Shown here piece by piece: positions 7,828-15,879 of a stretch of DNA of 64,000 bases. Position 1 is the first letter of the stretch, and each line of letters opens with the position of its first letter. The position numbers and the translations under genes are program-made. This DNA comes from Hylemonella sp. Lineage in GTDB: Bacteria > Pseudomonadota > Gammaproteobacteria > Burkholderiales > Burkholderiaceae_C. The stretch is taken from contig NZ_JAPZSV010000001.1 in the NCBI RefSeq assembly GCF_027532185.1, positions 1-64,000 on the forward strand. The letters run 5' to 3'. The notes under the pieces were generated by a model. The model made no database searches. It saw only the letters and a program-made list of their open reading frames with translations, and had not been told where the DNA came from.

Positions 7828-9858
7828 TTACTTGTCCTGCCGGTTGAACACGCCATCCCATTCGGGCCCCGCCGGCGCCGCCTTGAACTGCAGGCAGCGC
7901 TCCAAATATAGCCGGCTCGGGATGTCGTTGGGATAGTCGGCCAGGATGGACAGGAAGGATGTCTCGGCGGCCTCCCACTGTTGCTGGCGGAACTGTCCCA
8001 ACGCCGCCGCAAACAGGGTCTCCAGCCGGTCCTCCTGCGCCTGCACGGCACCGCGCAGCTCGTGGATGGCCACCGGGATGTCCTTGCCTGCCACGCGCAC
8101 GCGGTCCAGGCGGCGGAAACGGAAGCTGTCGCAGGTCTTGAGGTAGGTCTCGTCGCCGACCACGAAGTCCACGCCGAAGTACTTGGCCATGCCCTCCAGG
8201 CGCGAGGCCTGGTTGACGGTGTCGCCGATCACGGTGTATTCCATCTTCTGCCCGCGCGAGCCGATATTGCCCGCCACCACGTCACCGCTCTGGATGCCGC
8301 CGCGTATCACGAAGGGCTCCAGGCCCTGGGCGCGCCAGCGCTCGCCCAACTCCACCATGAGCTCCTTCATCGCCAGCGCGCAGGCCACGGCGCGCCGGGC
8401 GTGGTCGGGCTGGGACAGGGGTGCGCCCCAGTAGGCCATGATGCCGTCGCCCATGAACTTGTCCACCGTGCCATCGTGCTGGTAGATGAGCTGCACCATG
8501 GCCGCCAGGTACTCGTTGAGGCGCGCCACCACCACCTGCGGCTTGTGGCGCTCGCTGAAGGCCGTGAAGCCCTTGATATCGGTGAACATCACCGTCACCT
8601 CGCGGTTGTCGCCGCCGATGCGTGCCGCACCCGGATTGCGTTCGAGCTGGCTGACCAGCTTGTTCGACAGATAGCTGGAGAACATGGCGCGCATCTCACG
8701 CGCGCTGCGCTCCAGCACCATGTAGCGCCAGCCCCCGCCCAGCAGCAGGGCCAGGAGTGCAGCCAGCGGCGGATAGACCATGCTGACCCACTGCCCCTGC
8801 AGGAAGAGCCAGTAGCTCAGACCCAGATAGGCCGCCCCCAGGGCCAGCACGGCCGGGATGGCGCGGTGCAGGCGCAGGCGCGCGGTCAACGCAAACGCGA
8901 TACCGCCCAGCGCCACGATCATGGCCAGATCGAACAGCGATTGCAGACCCGTGCGGTGGATGTAGCGCTGGCTCAGGATGTCGTCGGCCACCGCGGCATG
9001 TACCTCGACCCCAGGCGTATTGGCATGGAAGGGTGTCACACGCATGTCGTAGACCCCCAGCGCCGTGGCGCCGAGGAATACCGTCTTGCCGCGCAGCAGG
9101 GCCGGATCGACCCGCCCTTCCACCACGTCGACGAAGGCGTAGCGCGGATAGTTGCCGGGTGTGCCGGTGTAGTTGATCCAGAGTTCCCCGTCCGGGCCCA
9201 CGGGAATGCTGCGCTCGCCGAGCTGGACGCGGAAGGACGCGCTGGTGAACCGCGGCTCACCCAGGGTGCGCATGGCCGCCGCCAGCCCCAGCGAGGGTAC
9301 GGCTTGGCCGTCGCGCTCGATCATCAGCAGGTTGCGACGGTTGACGCCATCTTCCTCAGGGATCAGGTTGATGTGGGCGATGCCGGCCGCCGCGCGTTCG
9401 ATCCGCGGCAGGCTGCCCGTGCTGCCGACCACGCGGAACTGACGGTCGAATTCGAAGGTGGTGGCCAGCACCACATTGCCGGCACGGCGGATGGCCTCGG
9501 CCAGCGCCTCGTCGACCTCGGCACTCTCGGCCTCGGGGAAGAAGACATCGAAGAGCAGCACCTTGGGCTTGGCGGCTTCCAGCCGCTCGAGCAGGCGCAC
9601 GTAGTGCTGGCGCGTCCAGGGAAAGCGCCCCAGCGCCTGGATGCTCTTGTCGTCAATGGCGATGATGGCGATGTCCGGATGGACAGGAATGGGGCCGCGC
9701 AGGCTCTTGAACCGCAGGTCGTAGGTTCGGGCTTCGAAGCCTTCGAGGAAGGCGTTCTGCTGGTAGTAGAGCAGCGTCACCAGCAGCACCGGAACCAGGG
9801 CCAGCAGCAGCGCCACCATGCGCGAGCCGCGCCCCTGCGGTGTCTGACTCGGATCCAT
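7828..9858 (-). CDS. CHASE2-domain adenylate cyclase
   Basis: This 676-residue inner-membrane protein has an N-terminal membrane segment (about 14-32) and an extracytoplasmic CHASE2 sensor domain (about 40-310). Three membrane helices follow (about 325-400), then a class III cyclase domain (about 418-600). Metal-binding aspartates are in MFTDIKGF and FMGDG. The lysine of VDKFMGDG and the aspartate of VIGDTVNQASRLE form the usual adenine-selecting pair, so I favour cAMP over cGMP. The tail has a TPR-like pair. The ATG at 9858 has a GAGGAG site. It is followed at 14 bp by the giant secreted protein, which suggests that a periplasmic cue sensed by CHASE2 is linked to that protein. Confidence 0.88.
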   Translation of the reverse strand: MDPSQTPQGRGSRMVALLLALVPVLLVTLLYYQQNAFLEGFEARTYDLRFKSLRGPIPVHPDIAIIAIDDKSIQALGRFPWTRQHYVRLLERLEAAKPKVLLFDVFFPEAESAEVDEALAEAIRRAGNVVLATTFEFDRQFRVVGSTGSLPRIERAAAGIAHINLIPEEDGVNRRNLLMIERDGQAVPSLGLAAAMRTLGEPRFTSASFRVQLGERSIPVGPDGELWINYTGTPGNYPRYAFVDVVEGRVDPALLRGKTVFLGATALGVYDMRVTPFHANTPGVEVHAAVADDILSQRYIHRTGLQSLFDLAMIVALGGIAFALTARLRLHRAIPAVLALGAAYLGLSYWLFLQGQWVSMVYPPLAALLALLLGGGWRYMVLERSAREMRAMFSSYLSNKLVSQLERNPGAARIGGDNREVTVMFTDIKGFTAFSERHKPQVVVARLNEYLAAMVQLIYQHDGTVDKFMGDGIMAYWGAPLSQPDHARRAVACALAMKELMVELGERWRAQGLEPFVIRGGIQSGDVVAGNIGSRGQKMEYTVIGDTVNQASRLEGMAKYFGVDFVVGDETYLKTCDSFRFRRLDRVRVAGKDIPVAIHELRGAVQAQEDRLETLFAAALGQFRQQQWEAAETSFLSILADYPNDIPSRLYLERCLQFKAAPAGPEWDGVFNRQDK

Positions 9859-9926
9859 GCGGCCTCCTCTGCGCGGTGAATGATGGGGATGGTAATAGCG
9901 TAGCAGCCGGGGCCCGTATGCGCTGT

Positions 9927-10580
9927 TCAGCCGCGCAAGCGGCGATGCCGGTCGACCCAGTAGCCCAGCAGCACCAGCAGCCACTGCAGCTGTCCGACCC
10001 AGGCGATGGCCTCGACACTGGGCGGCGGGCTGCCCAGCACGTTGCCGGCGTAGACCACGAAGAGGAAGAGCACCAGCCCGACCAAGCCCCAGCGCCCGCC
10101 GGCATCGCTGGCGCGGGTACCGCGGGCGTAGAGCCACACGCCCAGCACGAAGAGCGGCACCTCCAACGCCAGGGTCAGGGTCAGCGAGGACCACAGACGC
10201 AAACCCACCACGGTGTCCGACCAGGGCAGGATCTGCAGGTCGGGCTTGTGCACCAGCAGGTCCAGCACCCAGTGGCTCAGCACCAACAGGCCCAGCACGA
10301 GGGCAGCGCGGCGCTCCCGCATCAGCAGGAAATGCAGGCCACCAATCAGCACCGCCCAGCCCAGCACGGCCAGCAGGCTGTGCGTGTAGGGGTAGTGCTC
10401 GAAGACCAGCGGAACGACCGCCGTGGCCCCGGGCTCGATGCGCACGCGCTCCAGCCCCATGAACAGGAAGGTCGGCCAGAGCAGGTCGATGAACTGCGCG
10501 GCCAGGAACAAGGTGCCCAGGGAGACCTGCGGAGCCGCGGACTTTGCGGCGAAACCGAGTGCGAAGTGACCAATGAACAT
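9927..10580 (-). CDS. Multi-pass membrane protein, YdjM/DUF457-like
   Basis: The 217-residue protein has about six hydrophobic helices. Histidine and aspartate residues are placed as in the YdjM/DUF457 group of putative membrane-bound metal-dependent hydrolases: GHFALGF at the N-terminus, FEHYPYTHSL at about 60-70, and SHWVLDLLVHKPDL at about 105. The activity of this group is largely uncharacterised. Its ATG lies 3 bp after the stop of the DinB-like gene, indicating an operon. It ends 68 bp before the cyclase start. Membrane location is firm and function is open. Confidence 0.65.
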   Translation of the reverse strand: MFIGHFALGFAAKSAAPQVSLGTLFLAAQFIDLLWPTFLFMGLERVRIEPGATAVVPLVFEHYPYTHSLLAVLGWAVLIGGLHFLLMRERRAALVLGLLVLSHWVLDLLVHKPDLQILPWSDTVVGLRLWSSLTLTLALEVPLFVLGVWLYARGTRASDAGGRWGLVGLVLFLFVVYAGNVLGSPPPSVEAIAWVGQLQWLLVLLGYWVDRHRRLRG

Positions 10581-10583
10581 GGC

Positions 10584-11111
10584 TCAGACCTCCCGGTCCC
10601 AGTTCTGCGGCACGTCACGCAGAAAGACCGGCAGGTCCATGACCGGCGGCTTGAGGCCGGCCTGGTAGAGCATGTCGGCGACATAGCCGCGATGGTAGGT
10701 CTTGTGGTTCACGGTATGCAGGAGCATGTCCCCGCGGCTCATGCGCCCGGCGCCGCCATCGACGAAGCGGAAGTCCAGCACCTCGGCCGCGGCCGCCGCA
10801 TCCAGGCCGTCAGCACACGCGATGTACCAGCCGTCCAGTTTGGCCTGGTCCTGTCGCAGCGCTTCGAGCGCCGGCTCCTGTGCGGGCTGGCGCGTGGTGT
10901 AGCCATGCGCGCGACCCTGCAGATGCGCCTGCCAGATCCGGTCCACCACCCAGGCGTGGGCCAGCGTGCCCACCATGCTGTGCTGGCCATGGTTGCGTCG
11001 GGCCGTGACCTCGGCGGCGGACAGGGCGGCCAGGGTGTCGTACAGGCGCGTGTTGGCCCAGGCGGTGTAGCGGGTCAGCATGCGCAGCGGGCGCAGCGCG
11101 GCGTCGGACAT
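10584..11111 (-). CDS. DinB family protein
   Basis: The 175-residue protein has the four-helix DinB/YfiT pattern. The metal-binding histidines are probably those in VGTLAHAWVVDRIW (about 48) and in MLLHTVNHKTYHRGYV (about 130-140). DinB-type proteins bind a divalent metal. Some are thiol-dependent transferases and many have no known role, so the DNA-damage name should not be read as function. It is the first gene of a minus-strand group that continues into the membrane protein and the cyclase. Confidence 0.8.
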   Translation of the reverse strand: MSDAALRPLRMLTRYTAWANTRLYDTLAALSAAEVTARRNHGQHSMVGTLAHAWVVDRIWQAHLQGRAHGYTTRQPAQEPALEALRQDQAKLDGWYIACADGLDAAAAAEVLDFRFVDGGAGRMSRGDMLLHTVNHKTYHRGYVADMLYQAGLKPPVMDLPVFLRDVPQNWDREV

Positions 11112-11240
11112 GCGAGAGACTCTTTCGATGCGTCAACCGCGGCACTATACCCCTGCACCCTGCCCTGTCGCCTGCGTACTTGCCCGGAGTCCGGACACCC
11201 GCCTACACTTGTCGGCACACCAGAACAGCCGGAGACCGCC

Positions 11241-11567
11241 ATGCAGACCACGCCCGCCGTCGATCCACACAGCTTCACGCGCTTCGCCGAGTTCTACCCT
11301 TTCTACCTGGGCGAGCACAGCAACCGCACCTGCCGCCGCCTGCATTTCGTGGGCAGTAGCCTGTCCCTAGTCTGCCTGGCCATGCTGCTGGTCACGGGCC
11401 AGCCGCAATACCTGCTCTATGGCCTGCTTTGCGGCTACGGCTTCGCTTGGCTGGGACACTTCGCTTTTGAGAAGAACAAGCCCGCCAGCTTCAAGCGCCC
11501 GCTCTACAGCTTCATGGGCGATTGGGTGATGTACAAGGACATCTGGACGGGCAAGATCCCGTTCTGA
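11241..11567 (+). CDS. DUF962 (Mpo1-like) membrane protein
   Basis: This 108-residue protein begins with soluble residues containing FAEFYPFYLGEHSNRTCRRLHFVG, the histidine-bearing block typical of DUF962. Two hydrophobic helices follow and the tail is YSFMGDWVMYKDI. Yeast Mpo1 of this family is a 2-hydroxy fatty acid dioxygenase; bacterial members are mostly untested. The ATG at 11241 has a GGAG site. Its 5' leader resembles that of metY (see findings). It is convergent with the BrkB-like gene, 9 bp between stops. Confidence 0.75.
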   Translation: MQTTPAVDPHSFTRFAEFYPFYLGEHSNRTCRRLHFVGSSLSLVCLAMLLVTGQPQYLLYGLLCGYGFAWLGHFAFEKNKPASFKRPLYSFMGDWVMYKDIWTGKIPF

Positions 11568-11576
11568 GTCCCTCGC

Positions 11577-12800
11577 TCAGCGCGGCGTCAGGGCGTCGCG
11601 CAGGCTCAGCGCCGGCAGGCCGGCGTTGTGCCAGAAGGGCTCGGTACTGCCCTCGCGCGGCAGCAGCAGGGCCTGCAACAGCGGCGCCAGCGGCGTGAAA
11701 TCGGGGTCGGCGAGCAAAACCAGGCGCTGCGAGGTGTGGTTGCCGGACTCGCCCACGCGGCCCACCCAGTCCAGCTGCACCAGGGTCTCGACCAGTACCT
11801 CAATCTGCAGCGGGTCCACACGCAGACGCTCGGCGATCTGCATCAGTGTGAGGCCATGGCCCGGCGCCTGACGCATGCCGTCGAGCAGTTGCAGTATCTC
11901 GATGCTGAGCTGGAAACGCCAGCCCGGCCCGGGAGAGCGGCGCGCCACACCGGCCAACAGGCTGGGCAGGTAGGCCGCGATCACCGCCCCCAGCAGCACG
12001 ATGACCCAGGCCACATAGATCCAGACCAGCAGGATGGGCACGGTGGCAAAAGCCCCGTAGACCGCTGAATACGTGGGCACGGCCTTGAGGTAGAGCGTGA
12101 GCAGCTTCTTGGCGCCCTCAAGAGCCAGGGTGGCAAACAGCGCGCCGGCCCAGGCATGGGTCCACCGGACGCGCGTGTTGGGCACGTAGTGGTAGGTCGC
12201 GGCCAGACCGGCCGCGACCAGCAGGAACTCCACGGCGTCGAGCAGCAGGCGCAGGCCCCCGGGCATGCCGCCCACCATGCCGCGCGACGCGGTCACGATG
12301 TAGGACGTGATGGTCAGGCTGACCGCCAGCAACAGCGGGCCCAGCGTCAGGGCAGCCCAGTAGATCAGCAGGCGCTGGCCGAAGGGGCGCGGCCGGCGCA
12401 CGCGCCAGATGGCGTTGAGCGTGCGGTCGATGGTGAACACCAGGCTCAGCGCGGTGAAGAAAAGCACGGTGAGGCCGGCCCAGCCCAGGCGCCCGGCACG
12501 GCTCGCGAACTGCGTGAGGTAGCCCAGCACCTGGCGCGCGATGTTGTCGGGCACCAGGCTCTCGACCAGCCACTTCTGCAGCACGTCCTGGAACTTGGCG
12601 AACATGGGGAAGGCCGTGAACAGGGCCAGGGCCACGGTCAGCAGCGGCACCAGGGCGATGGTGGTGGTGAAGGTCAGGCTGCTGGCGGACAGGCCCAGGC
12701 GGTCCTCGCGAAAACGTTCGCGCAGGGTCAGGGCCGTGTTCTTCCAGGGGAAACGCGAGAGATCGCCGAGCAACTCTTGCAGGCGTAGGGGCAGGCTCAT
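11577..12800 (-). CDS. YihY/BrkB family membrane protein
   Basis: The 407-residue protein has about six membrane helices over residues 40-290, with the family landmarks SSLTFTTTIALVPLL, LVFTIDRTLNAIW and YGAFATVPILLVWIYVAW. It has an extra C-terminal soluble region of about 110 residues that looks like a winged helix (LTLMQIAERLRVDPLQIEVLVETLVQLDWV). E. coli YihY is about 290 residues; the longer form is common in betaproteobacteria. The once-proposed RNase BN activity belongs to another gene, and the role of the family is unsettled. It is divergent from the DUF2069 gene, with 6 bp between the start codons. Confidence 0.82.
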   Translation of the reverse strand: MSLPLRLQELLGDLSRFPWKNTALTLRERFREDRLGLSASSLTFTTTIALVPLLTVALALFTAFPMFAKFQDVLQKWLVESLVPDNIARQVLGYLTQFASRAGRLGWAGLTVLFFTALSLVFTIDRTLNAIWRVRRPRPFGQRLLIYWAALTLGPLLLAVSLTITSYIVTASRGMVGGMPGGLRLLLDAVEFLLVAAGLAATYHYVPNTRVRWTHAWAGALFATLALEGAKKLLTLYLKAVPTYSAVYGAFATVPILLVWIYVAWVIVLLGAVIAAYLPSLLAGVARRSPGPGWRFQLSIEILQLLDGMRQAPGHGLTLMQIAERLRVDPLQIEVLVETLVQLDWVGRVGESGNHTSQRLVLLADPDFTPLAPLLQALLLPREGSTEPFWHNAGLPALSLRDALTPR

Positions 12801-12806
12801 GCCGCT

Positions 12807-13214
12807 ATGATGCCAGCTTCAATGAATGACTCTGCACCCCACGTCACGCTAAGCCGCCGTCTGACCGTGGCCAGCCTGCTGGGCCTGATCGCGCTGGGCC
12901 TGGCCTGGGAGCTCTGGCTGGCGCCGATCCGGCCCGGCGGCTCCTGGCTTGCACTCAAGGTCCTGCCCCTGTGTCTGCCGCTGGCCGGCCTGCTCAAGAA
13001 CCGCATGTACACCTACCGCTGGCTCAGCCTGCTGGTCTGGCTCTATGTGCTCGAGGGCCTGGTGCGTGCCACCAGCGAGCCGGCACCCGGCGCCTGGCTG
13101 GCGATGCTGGAGGTGCTGCTGAGCATCGCCCTTTTCATCGGCTGCACCCTGCACATCCGCCTGCGCCTGCGTGCCGCGCGCGAGGCCGGCCTCACCGAAA
13201 CAACCTCATCATGA
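12807..13214 (+). CDS. DUF2069 membrane protein
   Basis: This protein is at most 135 residues long and has four hydrophobic segments typical of DUF2069. The start could be ATG at 12807, or ATG at 12822, giving MNDSAPHVTLSRR; neither has a strong ribosome binding site. The stop overlaps the start of the FAD oxidase (ATGA at 13211-13214), so the two are translationally coupled. No function is known for this family. Confidence 0.75.
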   Translation: MMPASMNDSAPHVTLSRRLTVASLLGLIALGLAWELWLAPIRPGGSWLALKVLPLCLPLAGLLKNRMYTYRWLSLLVWLYVLEGLVRATSEPAPGAWLAMLEVLLSIALFIGCTLHIRLRLRAAREAGLTETTSS

Positions 13215-14653
13215 AGCTCACCTCCGAACAGAAAGCGCTGCTCGAACAACTGCGCAGCATCGTCGGCGCGCCCTATGTGCTGACCCATGAAGACCCCGCC
13301 ACCGACCTCACGGCCTGGGAGCTCGACTGGCGCGGCCGCGAGCGCGGCCGCGCGCTGGCCGTGGTGCGCCCTGGCAACACACAGGAGGTCGCAGCGGTCG
13401 TCAAGGCCTGCGCCGCCGCGCGCGTGGCCATGGTGCCGCAAGGTGGCAACACCGGCATGGTGGTGGGTTCCACCCCGGACGAAAGTGGCACCCAGGTGGT
13501 GCTCAGCCTCACGCGCATGAACAAGGTGCGGCAGCTCGACGCCGGCAACCTGACCATCACGGTAGACGCGGGCTGCGTGCTGCAGAACCTGCAGGACGAG
13601 TGCGAGAAGGCGGGCTTTTTGTTCCCCCTGAGCCTGGCATCGGAAGGCAGCTGCACCATCGGCGGCAACCTGGGGACGAATGCCGGCGGCACCCAGGTCG
13701 TGCGCTACGGCAACACCCGCGAACTCTGCCTGGGCCTGGAGGTTGTCACCGCCCAGGGCGAGATCTGGGACGGCCTGCTGGGCCTGCGCAAGGACAACAC
13801 GGGCTATGACCTGCGCCATCTTTTCATCGGCTCCGAGGGCACGCTGGGCGTGATCACCGGCGCCACCATGAAGATCTACCCCCTGCCCAAGGCGCAACTC
13901 ACGGCCCTGGCCGCCGTGCCCTCGATGGAGGCCGCGGTGCAGCTGCTGGGCCTGGCGCATGAGCACCTGAGCGCCGGCCTGACCGGCTTCGAGGTCATGG
14001 GCCAGTTCGCACTGAGCCTGGTGGCCAAGCACTTCCCGCAGCAGCGCGTGCCCTTCTGGCAGGAATCGCCCTGGTGTGTGGTGCTGGAGAACTCGGACAA
14101 CGAATCGGAGGCCCATGCGCGCCAGCAGTTCGAGCGTCTGCTCGAAGCGGCCATGGAAGCGGGCTGCGTGACCGACGCCGTGGTGGCCGAGAGCATGGCC
14201 CAGGCCAAGGCCCTGTGGCACATCCGCGAGAGCATCCCCCTGGCCCAGGCCCAGGAAGGCCTGAACATCAAACACGACATCTCGATCAACGTGTCGCGCA
14301 TCCCCGCCTTCGTGGCAGAGACCAATGCCCTGCTGCTGGAGAAGTTCCCCGGTGCGCGCCTGGTGACCTATGGGCATCTGGGCGACGGCAACCTGCACTA
14401 CAACGTGCAGGCGCCCGAGGGCGACGATCAGAAGCGCTTTCTCGCTGAGGAAGAAGGTCCGATGAATGCCCTGGTCTACGAGGTAGTGGACCGCTACCGC
14501 GGCTCGATCTCGGCCGAGCATGGGATTGGCAGCCTCAAGGTGGACAAATTGCCGGACCATAAGTCGCCGGTGGCGCTGGGGTTGATGCGGGGGATCAAGC
14601 AGGCGCTGGACCCACTGAACCTGATGAATCCTGGCCGCATGATTCGCGGTTAA
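13211..14653 (+). CDS. FAD-linked oxidase, glycolate/D-2-hydroxyacid dehydrogenase type
   Basis: This 480-residue flavoenzyme belongs to the GlcD / D-2-hydroxyglutarate dehydrogenase group. The FAD-binding part has VPQGGNTGMVVGSTP (about 75) and the GSEGTLGVITGA motif (about 205). The C-terminal cap has the metal and substrate block VTYGHLGDGNLHYNV and SAEHGIGSLK. It oxidises a D-2-hydroxyacid to the 2-oxoacid, passing electrons to a quinone or carrier. Which acid (D-lactate, glycolate or D-2-hydroxyglutarate) cannot be told; absence of glcE/glcF neighbours argues against the glycolate oxidase complex. The start overlaps the DUF2069 stop by 4 bp. Confidence 0.85.
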   Translation: MKLTSEQKALLEQLRSIVGAPYVLTHEDPATDLTAWELDWRGRERGRALAVVRPGNTQEVAAVVKACAAARVAMVPQGGNTGMVVGSTPDESGTQVVLSLTRMNKVRQLDAGNLTITVDAGCVLQNLQDECEKAGFLFPLSLASEGSCTIGGNLGTNAGGTQVVRYGNTRELCLGLEVVTAQGEIWDGLLGLRKDNTGYDLRHLFIGSEGTLGVITGATMKIYPLPKAQLTALAAVPSMEAAVQLLGLAHEHLSAGLTGFEVMGQFALSLVAKHFPQQRVPFWQESPWCVVLENSDNESEAHARQQFERLLEAAMEAGCVTDAVVAESMAQAKALWHIRESIPLAQAQEGLNIKHDISINVSRIPAFVAETNALLLEKFPGARLVTYGHLGDGNLHYNVQAPEGDDQKRFLAEEEGPMNALVYEVVDRYRGSISAEHGIGSLKVDKLPDHKSPVALGLMRGIKQALDPLNLMNPGRMIRG

Positions 14654-15023
14654 GGTAGTTGGCTCTCGTGGCTTTGCCGGGTCTCGCCCCGGCGGGCGAG
14701 GTACTTTTGTCGAAACCCGCGTAGCGGGTTTTCTTGCATCGCCAAGGCGCGCTATGCGCGCGGGGTTTGCTCACTTTGCGCAGCAAAGTTAGGCAAACAC
14801 CAAAAGTACCCAAAAGAAAGGCGAGCCGGATTCGTCGGCCCGCTACGCGGGCACGCTGCGTTGCTCGGGATCGGCGGGAAGCGCAGAAACTCGCCCTGCG
14901 GGCTCAAACATCTGCGCTTCTTTCTCCGCCGCTCCCTGCGCTACTCGCCTCCGCACACGGCGGCGGGGACCGGATACCCAAACCCACAGTCCCCGCTTAC
15001 GCGGTGACTGTGGGTCTTACAGT
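14654..15023. repeat. Gene-free stretch packed with nested inverted repeats
   Basis: There is no coding signal. An outer inverted repeat GGTACTTTTG (14700-14709) and CAAAAGTACC (14801-14810) encloses smaller hairpins. These are AAACCCGC/GCGGGTTT at 14713-14731, a GC-rich one near 14745-14762, and CTTTGCGCAGCAAAG near 14774-14788, flanked by GTTTGC/GCAAAC. A further hairpin with ACCCACAGTC (14982-14991) and GACTGTGGGT (15006-15015) closes the stretch. It resembles the dispersed intergenic repeats of Comamonadaceae. Confidence 0.65.
14713..14734 (+). terminator. Terminator-like hairpin after the FAD oxidase gene
   Basis: An 8-bp perfect stem (AAACCCGC / GCGGGTTT) with a GTA loop is followed by TTTTC. 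It lies 60 bp after the stop at 14653. It could also be just one part of the surrounding repeat. Confidence 0.45.
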
Positions 15024-15052
15024 TTGTCATGAGAGACACGCGACGCTATAGT
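15024..15052 (+). promoter_or_regulatory. Sigma-70 type promoter
   Basis: The -35 box TTGTCA (15024-15029) and the -10 box TATAGT (15047-15052) each match consensus at five of six bases and are exactly 17 bp apart. It points to the AT-richer hypothetical gene. Transcription should begin near 15060. Confidence 0.6.
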
Positions 15053-15108
15053 CATCCAAATTCTTGAAACAAAGTAACTATTTGGCTTGCAACAAGGGAG
15101 GCGCCAGG

Positions 15109-15159
15109 ATGAACGTCCGTCCATGTCATTCCGCACTTTTGCGGTCTATATCACGTTGA
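15109..15159 (+). CDS. Possible 16-residue upstream reading frame
   Basis: ATG at 15109 has a strong GGGAGG ribosome binding site at 15096-15101 and encodes MNVRPCHSALLRSISR. It ends with TGA 5 bp before the ATG of the next gene. It may be a leader peptide coupling translation to the next gene. It could instead be chance, with the site serving another start. No homologue is known to me. Confidence 0.3.
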   Translation: MNVRPCHSALLRSISR

Positions 15160-15164
15160 ACTAC

Positions 15165-15614
15165 ATGAATCCCCTCGTTCGCATTGTCGTCACGGCCTGT
15201 TCTGTGACTAGCCTATGTGTAGCATCCCTGGCTCAAGCGAAAGGACCATTTGAGGGTTCATTTACTGAAGCAAACCAGCATCTTCGCTTGAAGCAGGTCG
15301 ACAACCGTGTTTGCGGTGAGTGGTCTGCCGAGAATCAATCACGCAGCTCCGAAGGTCTGGTTGCGGGCACTGTCAAAGGAGGAGTGCTCACACTCACCTG
15401 GTGCGCCGATCAGGAAACGTCCTGCTCGCCGACCGCAGGTGATCCATATTCAAAGCCAAGCGTCTTTATCGCAAAAAAGGGGTGGATTGAACTGATCCAC
15501 GGAAACGGCGATGGAAGCAATCGGAAGTTCATACGTGTTGATAACGCATCACCTAAGTGGACAAACGCTCAGCCAACAGACAATCCTGAGTTCCTCCGAA
15601 GCTGCAGCTGGTAG
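15165..15614 (+). CDS. Exported hypothetical protein in AT-richer DNA
   Basis: This 149-residue protein begins MNPLVRIVVTACSVTSLCVASLAQA, a plausible signal peptide. The mature part (about 123 residues) is rich in beta-type sequence. Four cysteines (in NRVCGEW, LTWCADQETSC and LRSCSW) could form two disulfides. I do not recognise a family. Base composition is near 50% G+C by eye, well below its neighbours, and codon choice differs accordingly, which suggests horizontal arrival. It has its own promoter and a strong terminator, and repeats flank both sides. ATG at 15123 is an alternative start but would bury the signal peptide. Confidence 0.55.
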   Translation: MNPLVRIVVTACSVTSLCVASLAQAKGPFEGSFTEANQHLRLKQVDNRVCGEWSAENQSRSSEGLVAGTVKGGVLTLTWCADQETSCSPTAGDPYSKPSVFIAKKGWIELIHGNGDGSNRKFIRVDNASPKWTNAQPTDNPEFLRSCSW

Positions 15615-15732
15615 CTTTGCCGAAATGCACTAAAACTCTTCCATCGAGAGAACCTGGCATTGCAGGCCAGATCGGGGCTCTAGTGCCAAACCGTAGTATT
15701 CGTAGCGATCACTACCGTCCTTCCCAAGAGAC

Positions 15733-15763
15733 AAAGGCACGCTATCGCGTGCCTTTGTTTTTT
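15733..15763 (+). terminator. Rho-independent terminator
   Basis: A perfect 10-bp stem AAAGGCACGC / GCGTGCCTTT with a TATC loop is followed by a G and seven T. It lies about 120 bp after the AT-richer gene. It is the strongest terminator of the region. Confidence 0.85.
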
Positions 15764-15879
15764 TGTACCCTCGGTTTCCGGTATCCCCCACCCTTGTGTC
15801 TGTGCCGAGAAGCGCAGCGGCAGACGGATCAAGAGACGCGCATGTCTGAGCGCAGCGAGTTTGCGCGGCTCCCGCCTGG

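Noticed and set aside
7814-7978. Longer start for the giant secreted protein
   Set aside because: It would overlap the cyclase gene and hide the signal peptide that begins exactly at 7813.
3953-9879. Very long open frames on the plus strand (3953-5743, 5864-7552, 7981-9879)
   Set aside because: They mirror the cyclase and giant protein on the other strand. The translations are low-complexity and lack domains, as expected for antisense frames in high-G+C DNA.
10584-11111. The DinB-like gene as part of a DNA damage response
   Set aside because: The DinB superfamily name is historical; no LexA box was seen and its neighbours are not repair genes.
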